From the NCBI GenBank assembly GCA_021847345.1, contig JAJZTW010000004.1, positions 1-64,000 of the forward strand: a stretch of DNA of 64,000 bases, given 5' to 3'. Positions 34,161-44,228 of this stretch are shown here, piece by piece; position 1 is the first letter of the stretch; every line of letters starts with the position of its first letter. The position numbers and the translations under genes are program-made. Under the pieces are notes generated by a model, which saw only the letters and a program-made list of their open reading frames with translations, made no database searches and had not been told where the DNA came from. The DNA is from Pseudomonadota bacterium. Lineage in GTDB: Bacteria > Pseudomonadota > Gammaproteobacteria > Burkholderiales > Burkholderiaceae_C.

Positions 34161-35486
34161 ATGAAATCCTTCGCATCCATGCGCGGCGCTGCTCTGGGCT
34201 TGCCCGGAATTGCGCTCGCGCTGAGCTTGACCGCCTGCGGAGGCGGCGGCTCCTCGACGAGCCTGATCGGCGGCACCGTCAGCGGCCTGGCGAGCGGCCA
34301 GCAGCTCACGTTGCTCAACAACGGCGCAAGCCCGCTGACCCTGCAGGCCAACGGCCGCTTCGCGTTCCCTGCGCGCCTGAGCGTCGGACAGGCTTACGCG
34401 GTGGCGGTCGGCACCCAGCCGGCGGGTCAGTGGTGTGGCGTCAGCAAAGGCAGCGGGTCGACCCCGGTCGGCAACGTCACGAGCATCGCGGTCAGTTGTA
34501 CCGCGCACTTCGCCTACCTGACCAACACCAACGTGGCCACGGTCTCGCAATTGGCCATCGCCCCCGGCGGCATGCTGATGGCGATGAACCAGGCTCCGGT
34601 GGCATCGGGCGCCGGCCCCATCGGCATGGGAGTCGACCCCACGGGCCGTTATGCCTACGTCGCCAATGTGTTCGACGACACGGTCTCGCAGTACTCGATC
34701 GGCGCCCGCGGAGTGTTGACTGCGCTGAGCCCGGCCACCGTGGCTGCCGGCTCGTTGCCGGGACTGGTCGCCATCGACTCCGCCGGGCCTTATGTCTACG
34801 TGGTGAATGCTGGCTCCGACACAATTTCCCAGTACACGATCGACAGCACCGGAGCCTTGCAGCCGATGGCACAGCCCACCGTCGCGACGGGCAAGCAGCC
34901 CTCGGCGATCGCGGTCGACGCACAGGGCGGGTACGTGTACGTCGCCAACGAGAGCGACAACACCGTGTCGCAGTACGCTGTGGGCGCAGGCGGGGCGCTG
35001 ACTCCGCTGGGGTCCCCGACGGTCGCCACCGGGCAACTCCCGGCGGGAATCGCCGTCGACCCATCCGGGACCTATGCCTACGTGACCAACGCGGATGACA
35101 GCACGATTTCCGAGTACTCGATCGGCAGCGACGGCACGCTCACGCCGCTGAGCACGCCCACCATCGCTACCGGTCCCGACCCGGCGGGCCTGGCGGTCGA
35201 TCCGAGCGGGAGATTCGTGTATGCCCTCGACTACACGGCGGGCACGATTTCCGAGTACTCGATCGGGGCCGGCGGGGCGCTGACACCGCTGCCGCAGCCC
35301 ACCATCGCGACGGGCAGCAAACCCCAGGACCTGGCCTTCGCGCAGTCGGGACCCTATCTGTACGTCGCCAACTACGACAGCGACGACATCTCCGAATACC
35401 TGATGGGCGCCGACGGTCAGCTCAGCGCGCTGGCCACGCTGCCGCTGAGCACCGGGGCGAACCCGGCAGTCGTCGTCGCGCAGTGA
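34161..35486 (+). CDS. propeller lipoprotein with one N-terminal Cys-pair module
   Basis: This 441-residue lipoprotein starts MKSFASMRGAALGLPG and has lipobox LTAC followed by GGGGSS. One module (SLIGGTVSGLASGQQLTLLN to IAVSC, cysteines in QWC and VSC) and seven YVTN-type repeats (strands HFAYL, YAYVA, YVYVV, YVYVA, YAYVT, FVYAL, YLYVA) follow. It lies only 70 bases after the preceding gene and has GGAG 9 bases before its ATG, so it is probably co-transcribed with it. The three plus-strand propeller genes look like tandem duplicates. Confidence 0.84.
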   Translation: MKSFASMRGAALGLPGIALALSLTACGGGGSSTSLIGGTVSGLASGQQLTLLNNGASPLTLQANGRFAFPARLSVGQAYAVAVGTQPAGQWCGVSKGSGSTPVGNVTSIAVSCTAHFAYLTNTNVATVSQLAIAPGGMLMAMNQAPVASGAGPIGMGVDPTGRYAYVANVFDDTVSQYSIGARGVLTALSPATVAAGSLPGLVAIDSAGPYVYVVNAGSDTISQYTIDSTGALQPMAQPTVATGKQPSAIAVDAQGGYVYVANESDNTVSQYAVGAGGALTPLGSPTVATGQLPAGIAVDPSGTYAYVTNADDSTISEYSIGSDGTLTPLSTPTIATGPDPAGLAVDPSGRFVYALDYTAGTISEYSIGAGGALTPLPQPTIATGSKPQDLAFAQSGPYLYVANYDSDDISEYLMGADGQLSALATLPLSTGANPAVVVAQ

Positions 35487-35522
35487 CCAGGGGTGCCGAT
35501 CGAGCCGGGCGGCGAGCCCGGC

Positions 35523-35780
35523 TCAGCGCCGCTGTCGGCGGTACTGCTCGAACAGACGTCGTTGTTCCTGCGGCGGCAGGCGGCGGTATCGCTGCTGTTC
35601 GCGCAGAATGTCGCGGCGCTGCTGCGCTGGCATGCGCTCCCAGCGCTGCACGTGCCGCTGCCACTGCGGGCCTCCCGGATGGCCGCGAGGCACCTGCGCC
35701 AGCGCCGGCGTGCCGCATGCCAGGATCGTGGCGAGCGCGGCGACCAGCCAGGCTCGCCGGGGGTCAGGCCGTGCCGCCAT
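35523..35780 (-). CDS. small exported DUF3106-like protein
   Basis: This 85-residue protein has an N-terminal signal (RRAWLVAALATILACGTPALAQ) and a very basic, Gln/Arg-rich mature part with the pattern WQRHVQRWERMPAQQRRDILREQQRYRRLPPQEQRR, typical of DUF3106. Members lie in sigma-factor operons of Burkholderiales and may sense envelope state, but no function is proven. The first codons overlap the end of the anti-sigma-like gene by 17 bases, so translation is coupled. Confidence 0.75.
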   Translation of the reverse strand: MAARPDPRRAWLVAALATILACGTPALAQVPRGHPGGPQWQRHVQRWERMPAQQRRDILREQQRYRRLPPQEQRRLFEQYRRQRR

Positions 35781-36237
35781 GGTCGTTCGCCTGTCCGAGG
35801 GCGCCAGGATGCGCCGCCAGCCACTCATAGAAGTCCAGGTTCTGAACGGCGTCGGCCATCTGGGGGTTGGTCTGGATCTGCTGCGGTGCGCCCGAGGGCG
35901 TGCGCAGCAGCGTGGGCAGCAAGCCGAAGCTCAGCCCGGCCAGCGCAGCCGCGGCCATGCCGGTGCCCAGCAGGCGCGGCCAATGCACGCGGCGCGCGCG
36001 GCGAGGCGCATGGCGCGCGCCGCGCCTGGCCAGTTGCGGCAACGGCTCGAGCGAGCGTGCGAGCCGCCTGCCGTATGCGGCGTGCTCGACGAGTTCGGGG
36101 CTCGCCGCCATCGCTTGCTCGAAACCCTGCTGTTCGCGCGCATCCAGCAGACCGGCGCGCCAGAGGTCGGCAAGGCGTGCCGGATCCTGCTGCGAGCCGG
36201 GAGGCGCCGTTCGGCGATGAGTGGAGTCAGCCTGCAT
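35764..36237 (-). CDS. DUF3619-like membrane protein, probable anti-sigma factor
   Basis: This 157-residue protein has a soluble N-terminal part (QQDPARLADLWRAGLLDAREQQGFEQA), a basic stretch, one membrane helix (LLGTGMAAAALAGLSFGLLPTLL, about residues 93-115) and a short C-terminal domain ending LDFYEWLAAHPG. Position and topology (a single-pass protein directly after an ECF sigma factor, start overlapping the sigma stop by 11 bases) fit an anti-sigma factor. There is no zinc-finger HxxxCxxC motif, so it is not of the ZAS class. The inference rests mainly on gene context. Confidence 0.72.
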   Translation of the reverse strand: MQADSTHRRTAPPGSQQDPARLADLWRAGLLDAREQQGFEQAMAASPELVEHAAYGRRLARSLEPLPQLARRGARHAPRRARRVHWPRLLGTGMAAAALAGLSFGLLPTLLRTPSGAPQQIQTNPQMADAVQNLDFYEWLAAHPGALGQANDHGGTA

Positions 36238-36853
36238 GATGTTGGGGTCCGCAACGGGGATTATCGTCCTGCAGCCATTCGCGCAGTCGGGTGAGCGCGC
36301 GCAGATGGTGGGTCTTGACACTGCCCTCGCTGATGCTCATGGCGCGCGCGGTGTCGGCGATGGTCATTTCCTCCATCTCACGAAGCAGGAAGACCTGACG
36401 CTGGCGCGAACTCAGACGCGTGATGGCGTCGGCGATGCGGCCGGCGAGCTGCAGCCCCTGCACCTGCTCCTCGGGGCCCGCGGCCTCGTCGGCCAGGGAT
36501 TCCCAGGCAGGCGTCTGCTCGTCGCCGGCGTCGTCGGCCTGGAAGAAGAAATCAAAAATGCGTTCGACGCGCCGACGCCGATGCCAGTCGGTGATTCGAT
36601 TGCGCAGGATGCCGTAGAACAGCGCCGGCCATTCCTGCTCGGGCTTGTCGGCGTAGTGGCCGACCAGGCGTTCCAGGCTGTCCTGCACCAGGTCGGCCGC
36701 GGCCGCGCCATTGCCCGCCGTCTCCAGCAGGGCCAGACGCAGTGCACGGGCACGCACCTCGAGGCAGAAGCGGTCGAGAGCGGGTCGGGAGGTCACGGTG
36801 TCGACGCCGGGAGCACAAGGGGTGTGTGCCGGAGCATAGGCGGTGGCGGGCAT
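36227..36853 (-). CDS. ECF-type RNA polymerase sigma factor
   Basis: This sigma-70 family protein of 208 residues has region 2 (AADLVQDSLERLVGHYADK, ALFYGILRNRITDWHRRR) and region 4 (ITRLSSRQRQVFLLREMEEMTI...SISEGSVKTHHLRALTRLREWL). It lacks regions 1 and 3, as in ECF sigma factors. It heads a three-gene operon with the putative anti-sigma factor and the DUF3106-like protein. The start is uncertain because ATG 36853 has no good ribosome-binding site. The regulon and signal are unknown; the perfect inverted repeat at 36954-36979 lies upstream. Confidence 0.88.
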   Translation of the reverse strand: MPATAYAPAHTPCAPGVDTVTSRPALDRFCLEVRARALRLALLETAGNGAAAADLVQDSLERLVGHYADKPEQEWPALFYGILRNRITDWHRRRRVERIFDFFFQADDAGDEQTPAWESLADEAAGPEEQVQGLQLAGRIADAITRLSSRQRQVFLLREMEEMTIADTARAMSISEGSVKTHHLRALTRLREWLQDDNPRCGPQHHAG

Positions 36854-36953
36854 GGTGCTGGATCGGGCAAACTGCTCTTGCTGCCAACAACGCTCGGCGC
36901 AGGGCTGGCGGCGACAGCGGGAACGTCGCGAATGCAAGAAAATGTAAACAAGG

Positions 36954-36979
36954 CCGTCGATTCGCCGCGGAATCGACGG
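36954..36979. promoter_or_regulatory. perfect 10-bp inverted repeat between the sigma operon and dapC
   Basis: CCGTCGATTC (36954-36963) and GAATCGACGG (36970-36979) are exact reverse complements with a 6-base spacer. The site lies in the 167-base divergent intergenic region, about 100 bases upstream of the sigma-factor start and 42 bases upstream of dapC. A TAGAAT -10-like box for dapC (36985-36990) begins 5 bases after it. It could be an operator for one or both genes; no regulator can be named. Confidence 0.45.
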
Positions 36980-37020
36980 ATTCCTAGAATGTCTCTTTTC
37001 GCATCCCCAGGGCCCGCACC

Positions 37021-38208
37021 TTGAATCCGCTGCTCGAGCGTCTCCAGCCGTACCCCTTCCAGAAGCTGCGCACCCTGACGGCCGACCTGCACCCGAACCC
37101 GGCGCTGCGCCCGATCAGCCTGGGCATCGGCGAGCCGCGCCACGCGACGCCGCAGTTCATCCGGCAGGCGCTGGTCGACCACCTGGACGGATTGTCGGTC
37201 TATCCGGCGACCCTCGGCACGCAGCAGCTGCGCCAGGCTTGCGCGGACTGGGCGCGTCGCCGCCACGGCGTCGAGCTGGATCCCGCCACGCAGGTGATTC
37301 CGGTCAACGGCTCGCGCGAGGCGCTGTTCGCGCTGGCGCAGACGGTGATCGACGCCAGCCGGCCACGCGCGCTGGTGCTCAGCCCCAATCCTTTCTACCA
37401 GATCTACGAGGGTGCGGCACTGTTGGCGGGCGCCGAGTGCGGCTTCGTGGCGGCCGATCCGGCGCGCAATTTCGGGCTCGACTGGGACAGTGTGCCCGAG
37501 CAGGACTGGCAGCGCACGCAGCTGGTCTACGTCTGCACCCCGGGAAACCCGACCGGCGCGGTCATGGGCCTGGACGAGTGGCGTCGCCTGTTCGAGCTGT
37601 CGGACCGGCATGGCTTCGTGATCGCCAGCGACGAGTGCTACGGCGAGATCTGGTTCGGCGAACAGCCGCCGCTGGGCGGGCTGCAGGCCGCGCGGGAGCT
37701 GGGCCGCCACGACTTTCGCAACCTGGTCATGCTGACCTCGCTGTCCAAGCGCTCGAACGTGCCGGGCCTGCGCTCGGGATTCGTCGCCGGCGATGCGCGC
37801 GTGCTGGAGTCCTTCCTGCTCTACCGCACCTACCACGGCAGCGCGATGGGCCCGGCCGTGCAGGCGGCGAGCGTGGCGGCCTGGAACGACGAGGAGCACG
37901 TGGTGGAAAACCGGCGCCTGTACAGGGAGAAATTCGCCCGCGTGCTGCCGATCCTGCAGCCGGTGCTGGACGTCGCGCTGCCCGACGCCGCGTTCTATCT
38001 GTGGGCCGGCACCCCGACCGATGACGTCGCCTTCGCTCGCGGCCTGCTGGAAAACTACAATTGCACGGTTTTGCCGGGAAGCCTGCTCGCGCGCGAGCAA
38101 GGCGGGCACAACCCGGGCGCGGCACGCGTTCGCCTGGCGCTGGTGGCGGGCGTCGACGAATGCGTCGAGGCCGCCGAGCGCATCGCGGCCTACGCGCGCA
38201 GTCTCTGA
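37021..38208 (+). CDS. dapC: succinyldiaminopimelate transaminase DapC
   Basis: This PLP-dependent aminotransferase converts N-succinyl-2-amino-6-ketopimelate to N-succinyl-L,L-diaminopimelate in lysine and peptidoglycan synthesis. The 395-residue protein has the fold-type I features GIGEPRH, NPFYQIYEGAA, CTPGNPTGAV, DECYGEIWF and the Schiff-base lysine in LTSLSKRSNVPGLRSGF. Assignment to DapC rather than another class I transaminase is supported by dapD 21 bases downstream and dapE beyond it. Translation seems to start at TTG 37021; no in-frame ATG or GTG fits, and no strong ribosome-binding site is seen. Confidence 0.93.
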   Translation: MNPLLERLQPYPFQKLRTLTADLHPNPALRPISLGIGEPRHATPQFIRQALVDHLDGLSVYPATLGTQQLRQACADWARRRHGVELDPATQVIPVNGSREALFALAQTVIDASRPRALVLSPNPFYQIYEGAALLAGAECGFVAADPARNFGLDWDSVPEQDWQRTQLVYVCTPGNPTGAVMGLDEWRRLFELSDRHGFVIASDECYGEIWFGEQPPLGGLQAARELGRHDFRNLVMLTSLSKRSNVPGLRSGFVAGDARVLESFLLYRTYHGSAMGPAVQAASVAAWNDEEHVVENRRLYREKFARVLPILQPVLDVALPDAAFYLWAGTPTDDVAFARGLLENYNCTVLPGSLLAREQGGHNPGAARVRLALVAGVDECVEAAERIAAYARSL

Positions 38209-38229
38209 TCCTTCCGATTGGCTCCATCC

Positions 38230-39051
38230 ATGACCACGCAACTGCAAACCATCATCGACCAGGCCTGGGAACAGCGCACCCAGTACAACGCCCAGTCGGC
38301 TCCCGCCGAGCTGCGCGAAGCGGTCTCCCATGTACTGGCCGAGCTGAACGCCGGGCGCCTTCGCGTGGCCGAGAGGATCGACGGCGACTGGGTCACCCAC
38401 CAGTGGCTGAAGAAGGCGGTGCTGCTGAGCTTTCGCATGACCGACAACGAGCTGATGCGAGCCGGCGACCTGCAGTTCTTCGACAAGGTGGAAACCAAGT
38501 TCAGCCGCCTCGGCGAGGACGCGATGCGAGCCACCGGGGTTCGCGTGGTGCCGCCCGCGGTGGCGCGCCACGGCGCCTACCTGGCCCCCGGCGTGGTGCT
38601 GATGCCTTCCTACGTGAACATCGGCGCCTACGTGGGCGAGGGCACGATGGTCGACACCTGGGCCACCGTGGGCTCGTGCGCGCAGATCGGGCGCAACGTG
38701 CACCTTTCGGGCGGCGTGGGAATCGGCGGCGTGCTCGAACCCATCCAGGCCAATCCGACCATCATCGGGGACAACTGTTTCATCGGCGCGCGCTCGGAAG
38801 TCGTCGAGGGCGTGATCGTCGAGGACAACTGCGTGATCTCGATGGGGGTCTACATCGGCAAGTCGACCAAGATCTACGACCGCGCCACCGGCGAGGTGAG
38901 CTACGGGCGCATTCCCGAGGGCTCGGTCGTCGTGTCGGGCAACCTGCCCAGCGCCGACGGGCGCTACAGCCTGTATTGCGCGGTGATCGTCAAGCGCGTG
39001 GACGCGCAGACCCGCGCCAAGACGGCGATCAACGAACTGCTGCGCGACTGA
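38230..39051 (+). CDS. dapD: tetrahydrodipicolinate N-succinyltransferase DapD
   Basis: DapD succinylates tetrahydrodipicolinate with succinyl-CoA in the succinylase branch of the lysine/DAP pathway. The 273-residue protein has the N-terminal helical domain ([16 protein letters not shown]) and a left-handed beta-helix built from hexapeptide repeats ([40 protein letters not shown]), ending with the SGNLPS region. ATG 38230 fits the family start; a TTG 12 bases upstream is less likely. It is in the same operon as dapC. Confidence 0.97.
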   Translation: MTTQLQTIIDQAWEQRTQYNAQSAPAELREAVSHVLAELNAGRLRVAERIDGDWVTHQWLKKAVLLSFRMTDNELMRAGDLQFFDKVETKFSRLGEDAMRATGVRVVPPAVARHGAYLAPGVVLMPSYVNIGAYVGEGTMVDTWATVGSCAQIGRNVHLSGGVGIGGVLEPIQANPTIIGDNCFIGARSEVVEGVIVEDNCVISMGVYIGKSTKIYDRATGEVSYGRIPEGSVVVSGNLPSADGRYSLYCAVIVKRVDAQTRAKTAINELLRD

Positions 39052-39083
39052 CCCGGCCGCGCGCGCCCCAGCGGAGAAGCCTC

Positions 39084-40229
39084 ATGTCGACCATGGAACG
39101 CCTGCTGCAGCTGATGGCCGAGAAGCGCGCGTCGGACCTGTACATCAGCGCCAACGCGCCGATCCAGATCCGCATCAACGGCCGCTCCGTCCCGATCAAT
39201 CGCCAGGTCATCTCGGCCGAGGACCCGGCCAGCCTGCTGGCCGAGGTGGTCGATGCATCGCGCATGCGCGAGTTGCACGAGCGCGGCGAGCTCAACATGG
39301 CGATCGCGCGCCCGGGCGTGGGAAGCTTCCGGGTCAGCGCGTTCCTGCAACGCGGCACGGTCGCCGTGGTCGTGCGTTTCATCGCCGGCGAGATCCCGGC
39401 GCTGGACACCCTCAGCCTGCCGCCGGTGCTGGCCGAGCTGGTCATGCAGCGCCACGGGCTGATCCTGGTCGTGGGTTCCACCGGCTCGGGCAAGAGCACG
39501 ACGCTGGCGTCGATGCTCGATCACCGCAACGAGCACATGACCGGGCACATCCTCACGCTGGAGGAGCCGGTCGAGTACTTGTTCCGCAACCGCAAGTCGA
39601 TCGTCAACCAGCGCGAGATCGGAATCGATGCGCGCGACCTGTCGATCGGCCTGAAGAACGCGCTGCGCCAGGCTCCCGACTGCATCATGATCGGCGAGAT
39701 CCGCGATCGCGACACGATGGCGGCGGCCTTGAACTATGCGCTGTCGGGGCACCTGTGCCTGGCCACGCTGCACGCGTCGAACAGCCATCAGGCGCTCAAC
39801 CGCATCCTCGGCCTGTTCCCGCTGGACATGCGCCCGTCGCTGCTGTCGGACCTGTCGGCCGGGCTGCGCGCGGTGATCTCGCAGCGCCTGCTGCCGGCGG
39901 CATCCGGCGGGCGGGTGCCGGCGGTGGAAGTGCTGCTCAACACCCAGTTGATCCGCGAGCTCATCGCCAAGGGCGATTTGTCGGCCGTGCGCGAGGCGAT
40001 GGAAAAGTCCATGGCCGAAGGCTCGCAGAGCTTCGAGCAATGCCTGGCCGACATGGTGCGCGACGGGCGCGTGGCGCGCGAGGAGGCGCTGGCCGCCGCC
40101 GACTCGCCGACCAACCTGTTGTGGCGCCTGCAGAACGAATTCGCGCCGCGCCCGTCGGCCCAGGCCCCGGCAGCCGAGACCGACGAGCCGTCGTTTCGCG
40201 AAATCTCCCTCGATCTGGGCGCCCATTGA
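39084..40229 (+). CDS. pilU: type IV pilus twitching ATPase, PilU-like
   Basis: This hexameric secretion-superfamily ATPase acts in type IV pilus retraction. The 381-residue protein has the N-terminal PAS-like domain ([20 protein letters not shown]), Walker [16 protein letters not shown], the Asp box [12 protein letters not shown], the Walker B region [13 protein letters not shown] and the His box [18 protein letters not shown]. The sequence [20 protein letters not shown] and the extended C-terminus after the core fit PilU rather than PilT. It lies between dapD and dapE, 32 bases after the former, and no other pilus gene is in the window. Confidence 0.88.
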   Translation: MSTMERLLQLMAEKRASDLYISANAPIQIRINGRSVPINRQVISAEDPASLLAEVVDASRMRELHERGELNMAIARPGVGSFRVSAFLQRGTVAVVVRFIAGEIPALDTLSLPPVLAELVMQRHGLILVVGSTGSGKSTTLASMLDHRNEHMTGHILTLEEPVEYLFRNRKSIVNQREIGIDARDLSIGLKNALRQAPDCIMIGEIRDRDTMAAALNYALSGHLCLATLHASNSHQALNRILGLFPLDMRPSLLSDLSAGLRAVISQRLLPAASGGRVPAVEVLLNTQLIRELIAKGDLSAVREAMEKSMAEGSQSFEQCLADMVRDGRVAREEALAAADSPTNLLWRLQNEFAPRPSAQAPAAETDEPSFREISLDLGAH

Positions 40230-40237
40230 AGGTCTCG

Positions 40238-41404
40238 ATGACTCTCCCCCCAAGCACCCCCACCCTCGATCTGGCGCGCGAACTCATCGCGCTGTCCTCG
40301 GTGACTCCTGACGACGCGGGTTGCCAGGAGCACCTGGCCGCGCGCCTGCGCGCGCTGGGCTTCGAATGCGAATCCATCGACGGCGGCCCCGACGACTGGC
40401 GGGTGCGCAACCTGTGGGCGCTGCGCCGCGGCCGCTCCGGCGCCGACTCGCCCACGCTGGTGTTCGCCGGGCATACCGACGTCGTTCCCACCGGCCCGCT
40501 GCAGGCCTGGACCAGCAACCCCTTCGAGCCCACGGTGCGCGACGGCCGGCTCTACGGCCGCGGCGCCGCCGACATGAAAAGCTCGCTGGCGGCGATGGTG
40601 GTCGCGGTGGAGCAGTTCCTGCGTGAGCACCCGCAGCCGCGCGCGTCCATCGGCTTCGTGCTGACCAGCGACGAGGAGGGCCCCGCGCGCGACGGCACGG
40701 TGCGCGTGTGCGAGGCCCTGCGCGAGCGCGGCCAGCGCCTGGACTGGTGCATCGTCGGCGAGCCCACCTGCACCGACACGCTGGGCGACGTGATCAAGAA
40801 CGGGCGCCGCGGCTCGCTCACCGGGCGCCTGGTGGTGCACGGCGTGCAGGGCCACGTGGCCTATCCGCACCTGGCGCGCAACCCGGTGCACCTGGCCGCC
40901 CCGGCGCTGGCGGAACTGGCCGCCGAGGTGTGGGACCAGGGCGACGAGCACTTCCCGCCCACGACCTGGCAGATCTCCAACATCCACGCCGGCACCGGCG
41001 CCACCAACGTGATCCCCGGGGATCTCGAGGTGGTGTTCAACTTCCGCTTCAGCCCGGCGTCGCCGGCGGCGGTGCTGCAAGGCCGCGTGGTCGAGCTGCT
41101 GCGGCGCCACGAGCTGCGGCACACGCTGGAGTGGACCCTGGGCGCCGAGCCCTTCCTGACCCGCCCGGCTGAGTTGTCCGACGCGCTGGTGGCCGCGATC
41201 GCCGCCGAGACCGGCGTGCGGGCGGAGCTGTCGACCACCGGCGGCACCTCCGACGCGCGATTCCTGGCCAAGGTGTGTGCCCAGGTGGTGGAGTTCGGCC
41301 CGCCCAACGCCAGCATCCACAAGGTCGACGAACACATCGAGCTGCGCCATCTGGAGCCGCTGGCCGGGGTGTACCGGCGCACCCTCGAGGCGCTGGCGGC
41401 CTGA
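40238..41404 (+). CDS. dapE: succinyl-diaminopimelate desuccinylase DapE
   Basis: DapE removes the succinyl group from N-succinyl-L,L-diaminopimelate. The 388-residue M20 metallopeptidase-family protein has metal-ligand motifs [26 protein letters not shown] and the catalytic [12 protein letters not shown], the dimerisation domain with [10 protein letters not shown], and the C-terminal GGTSDARFL and [13 protein letters not shown]. The start is 8 bases after the pilU stop, and the stop codon overlaps the prmB start (TGATG). With dapC and dapD this gives three successive or near-successive steps of the succinylase branch. Confidence 0.96.
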   Translation: MTLPPSTPTLDLARELIALSSVTPDDAGCQEHLAARLRALGFECESIDGGPDDWRVRNLWALRRGRSGADSPTLVFAGHTDVVPTGPLQAWTSNPFEPTVRDGRLYGRGAADMKSSLAAMVVAVEQFLREHPQPRASIGFVLTSDEEGPARDGTVRVCEALRERGQRLDWCIVGEPTCTDTLGDVIKNGRRGSLTGRLVVHGVQGHVAYPHLARNPVHLAAPALAELAAEVWDQGDEHFPPTTWQISNIHAGTGATNVIPGDLEVVFNFRFSPASPAAVLQGRVVELLRRHELRHTLEWTLGAEPFLTRPAELSDALVAAIAAETGVRAELSTTGGTSDARFLAKVCAQVVEFGPPNASIHKVDEHIELRHLEPLAGVYRRTLEALAA

Positions 41405-42293
41405 TGCCCGGAACGCCCCTTTCGCGGGCCTGGCGCGACACCGCGCAGGCCCTGCGCGACGCCGGGCTGGAATTCGGCCAGGGTACCGAGGACGCCGAGC
41501 AGGAGGCCGCGTGGATGCTCATTCACAGCCTGGGCTGGCCGCTGCTGGAGAGCTTCGCGCAATGGCCCCGCCTGCAGCGCCGCGTGGTGCCGGCGCCCGC
41601 GCTGGAACGCCTGCGCGGGCTGCTGGCCGAACGCGTGCGTAGCCGCCGCCCACTGGCCTACCTGCTGGGCGAGGCCTGGCTGCACGGCCAGCGCTTCCTG
41701 GTCGACGAGCGCAGCATCGTTCCGCGCTCGCTGATCGCCGAGTTGCTCGACCACGCGCTCGACCCCTGGCTGGCTGGCGAGCCGGCGAGCATCGCCGACA
41801 TCTGCACCGGCGGCGGCAGCCTGGCCGTGCTGGCGGCCCAGCGCTGGCCGCAGGCGGCGGTCAGCGCGGTCGACCTGTCCGCGTCGGCGCTGGAACTGGC
41901 GCGCGCCAATGTGCGACTGCACGGACTGGAGCAGCGCGTGCGCCTGTTGCACGGCGATCTGTTCGAGCCCTGCTGCGCCGGTGAGCGCTTCGACCTCGTG
42001 CTGTGCAATCCGCCGTACGTGAACGCGCGCTCGATGGCCGCGTTGCCGCCGGAGTTCCGCCACGAGCCCGAGCTGGCGCTGGCCGGTGGCGACGACGGCA
42101 TGGACCTGGTTCGCCGCCTGCTCGACCAGGCTGCCGCGCACTTGCGGCCGGGCGGCGTGCTGGTGGTCGAGATCGGCCACGAGCGGGCGCATTTCGAGTC
42201 GGCCTTCCCGGGCCTGCCGGTGGTCTGGCTGCCGGTGAGCTCGGGCGACGACGCGGTGTTCCTGGTCGAGGCCGCCGCGCTGGGCGTGAAGCC

Positions 42294-42297
<4 letters not shown>
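41404..42297 (+). CDS. prmB: ribosomal protein L3 glutamine methyltransferase PrmB
   Basis: This N5-glutamine methyltransferase of the PrmB/HemK family modifies ribosomal protein L3. The 297-residue protein has the helical N-terminal domain (PLAYLLGEAWLHGQRF), the SAM-binding motif ADICTGGGSLAVLAAQ, AVDLSASALELARANV, and the catalytic NPPYV motif near residues 201-205. PrmB rather than the release-factor enzyme PrmC is favoured by YLLGEAWLHGQRFLVDERSIVPRS and by the absence of a neighbouring prfA. The start and stop codons overlap dapE and the ABC-F gene. Confidence 0.9.
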
Positions 42298-44204
<1,907 letters not shown>

Positions 44205-44212
44205 GGCGTCGG

Positions 44213-44228
44213 TGAGCCACCAGGCTCA
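44213..44228. terminator. short hairpin between the convergent ABC-F and MATE genes
   Basis: TGAGCC-ACCA-GGCTCA is a perfect 6-bp stem with a 4-base loop in the 21-base spacer. It includes the stop codon of the MATE gene (44226-44228). There is no T-run, so terminator activity is uncertain. Confidence 0.3.

Noticed and set aside
30746-35486. 6-phosphogluconolactonase activity for the YVTN-type proteins
   Set aside because: They share the propeller repeat with the lactonase superfamily, but they are lipoproteins without recognisable active-site residues, so an enzymatic name is not justified.
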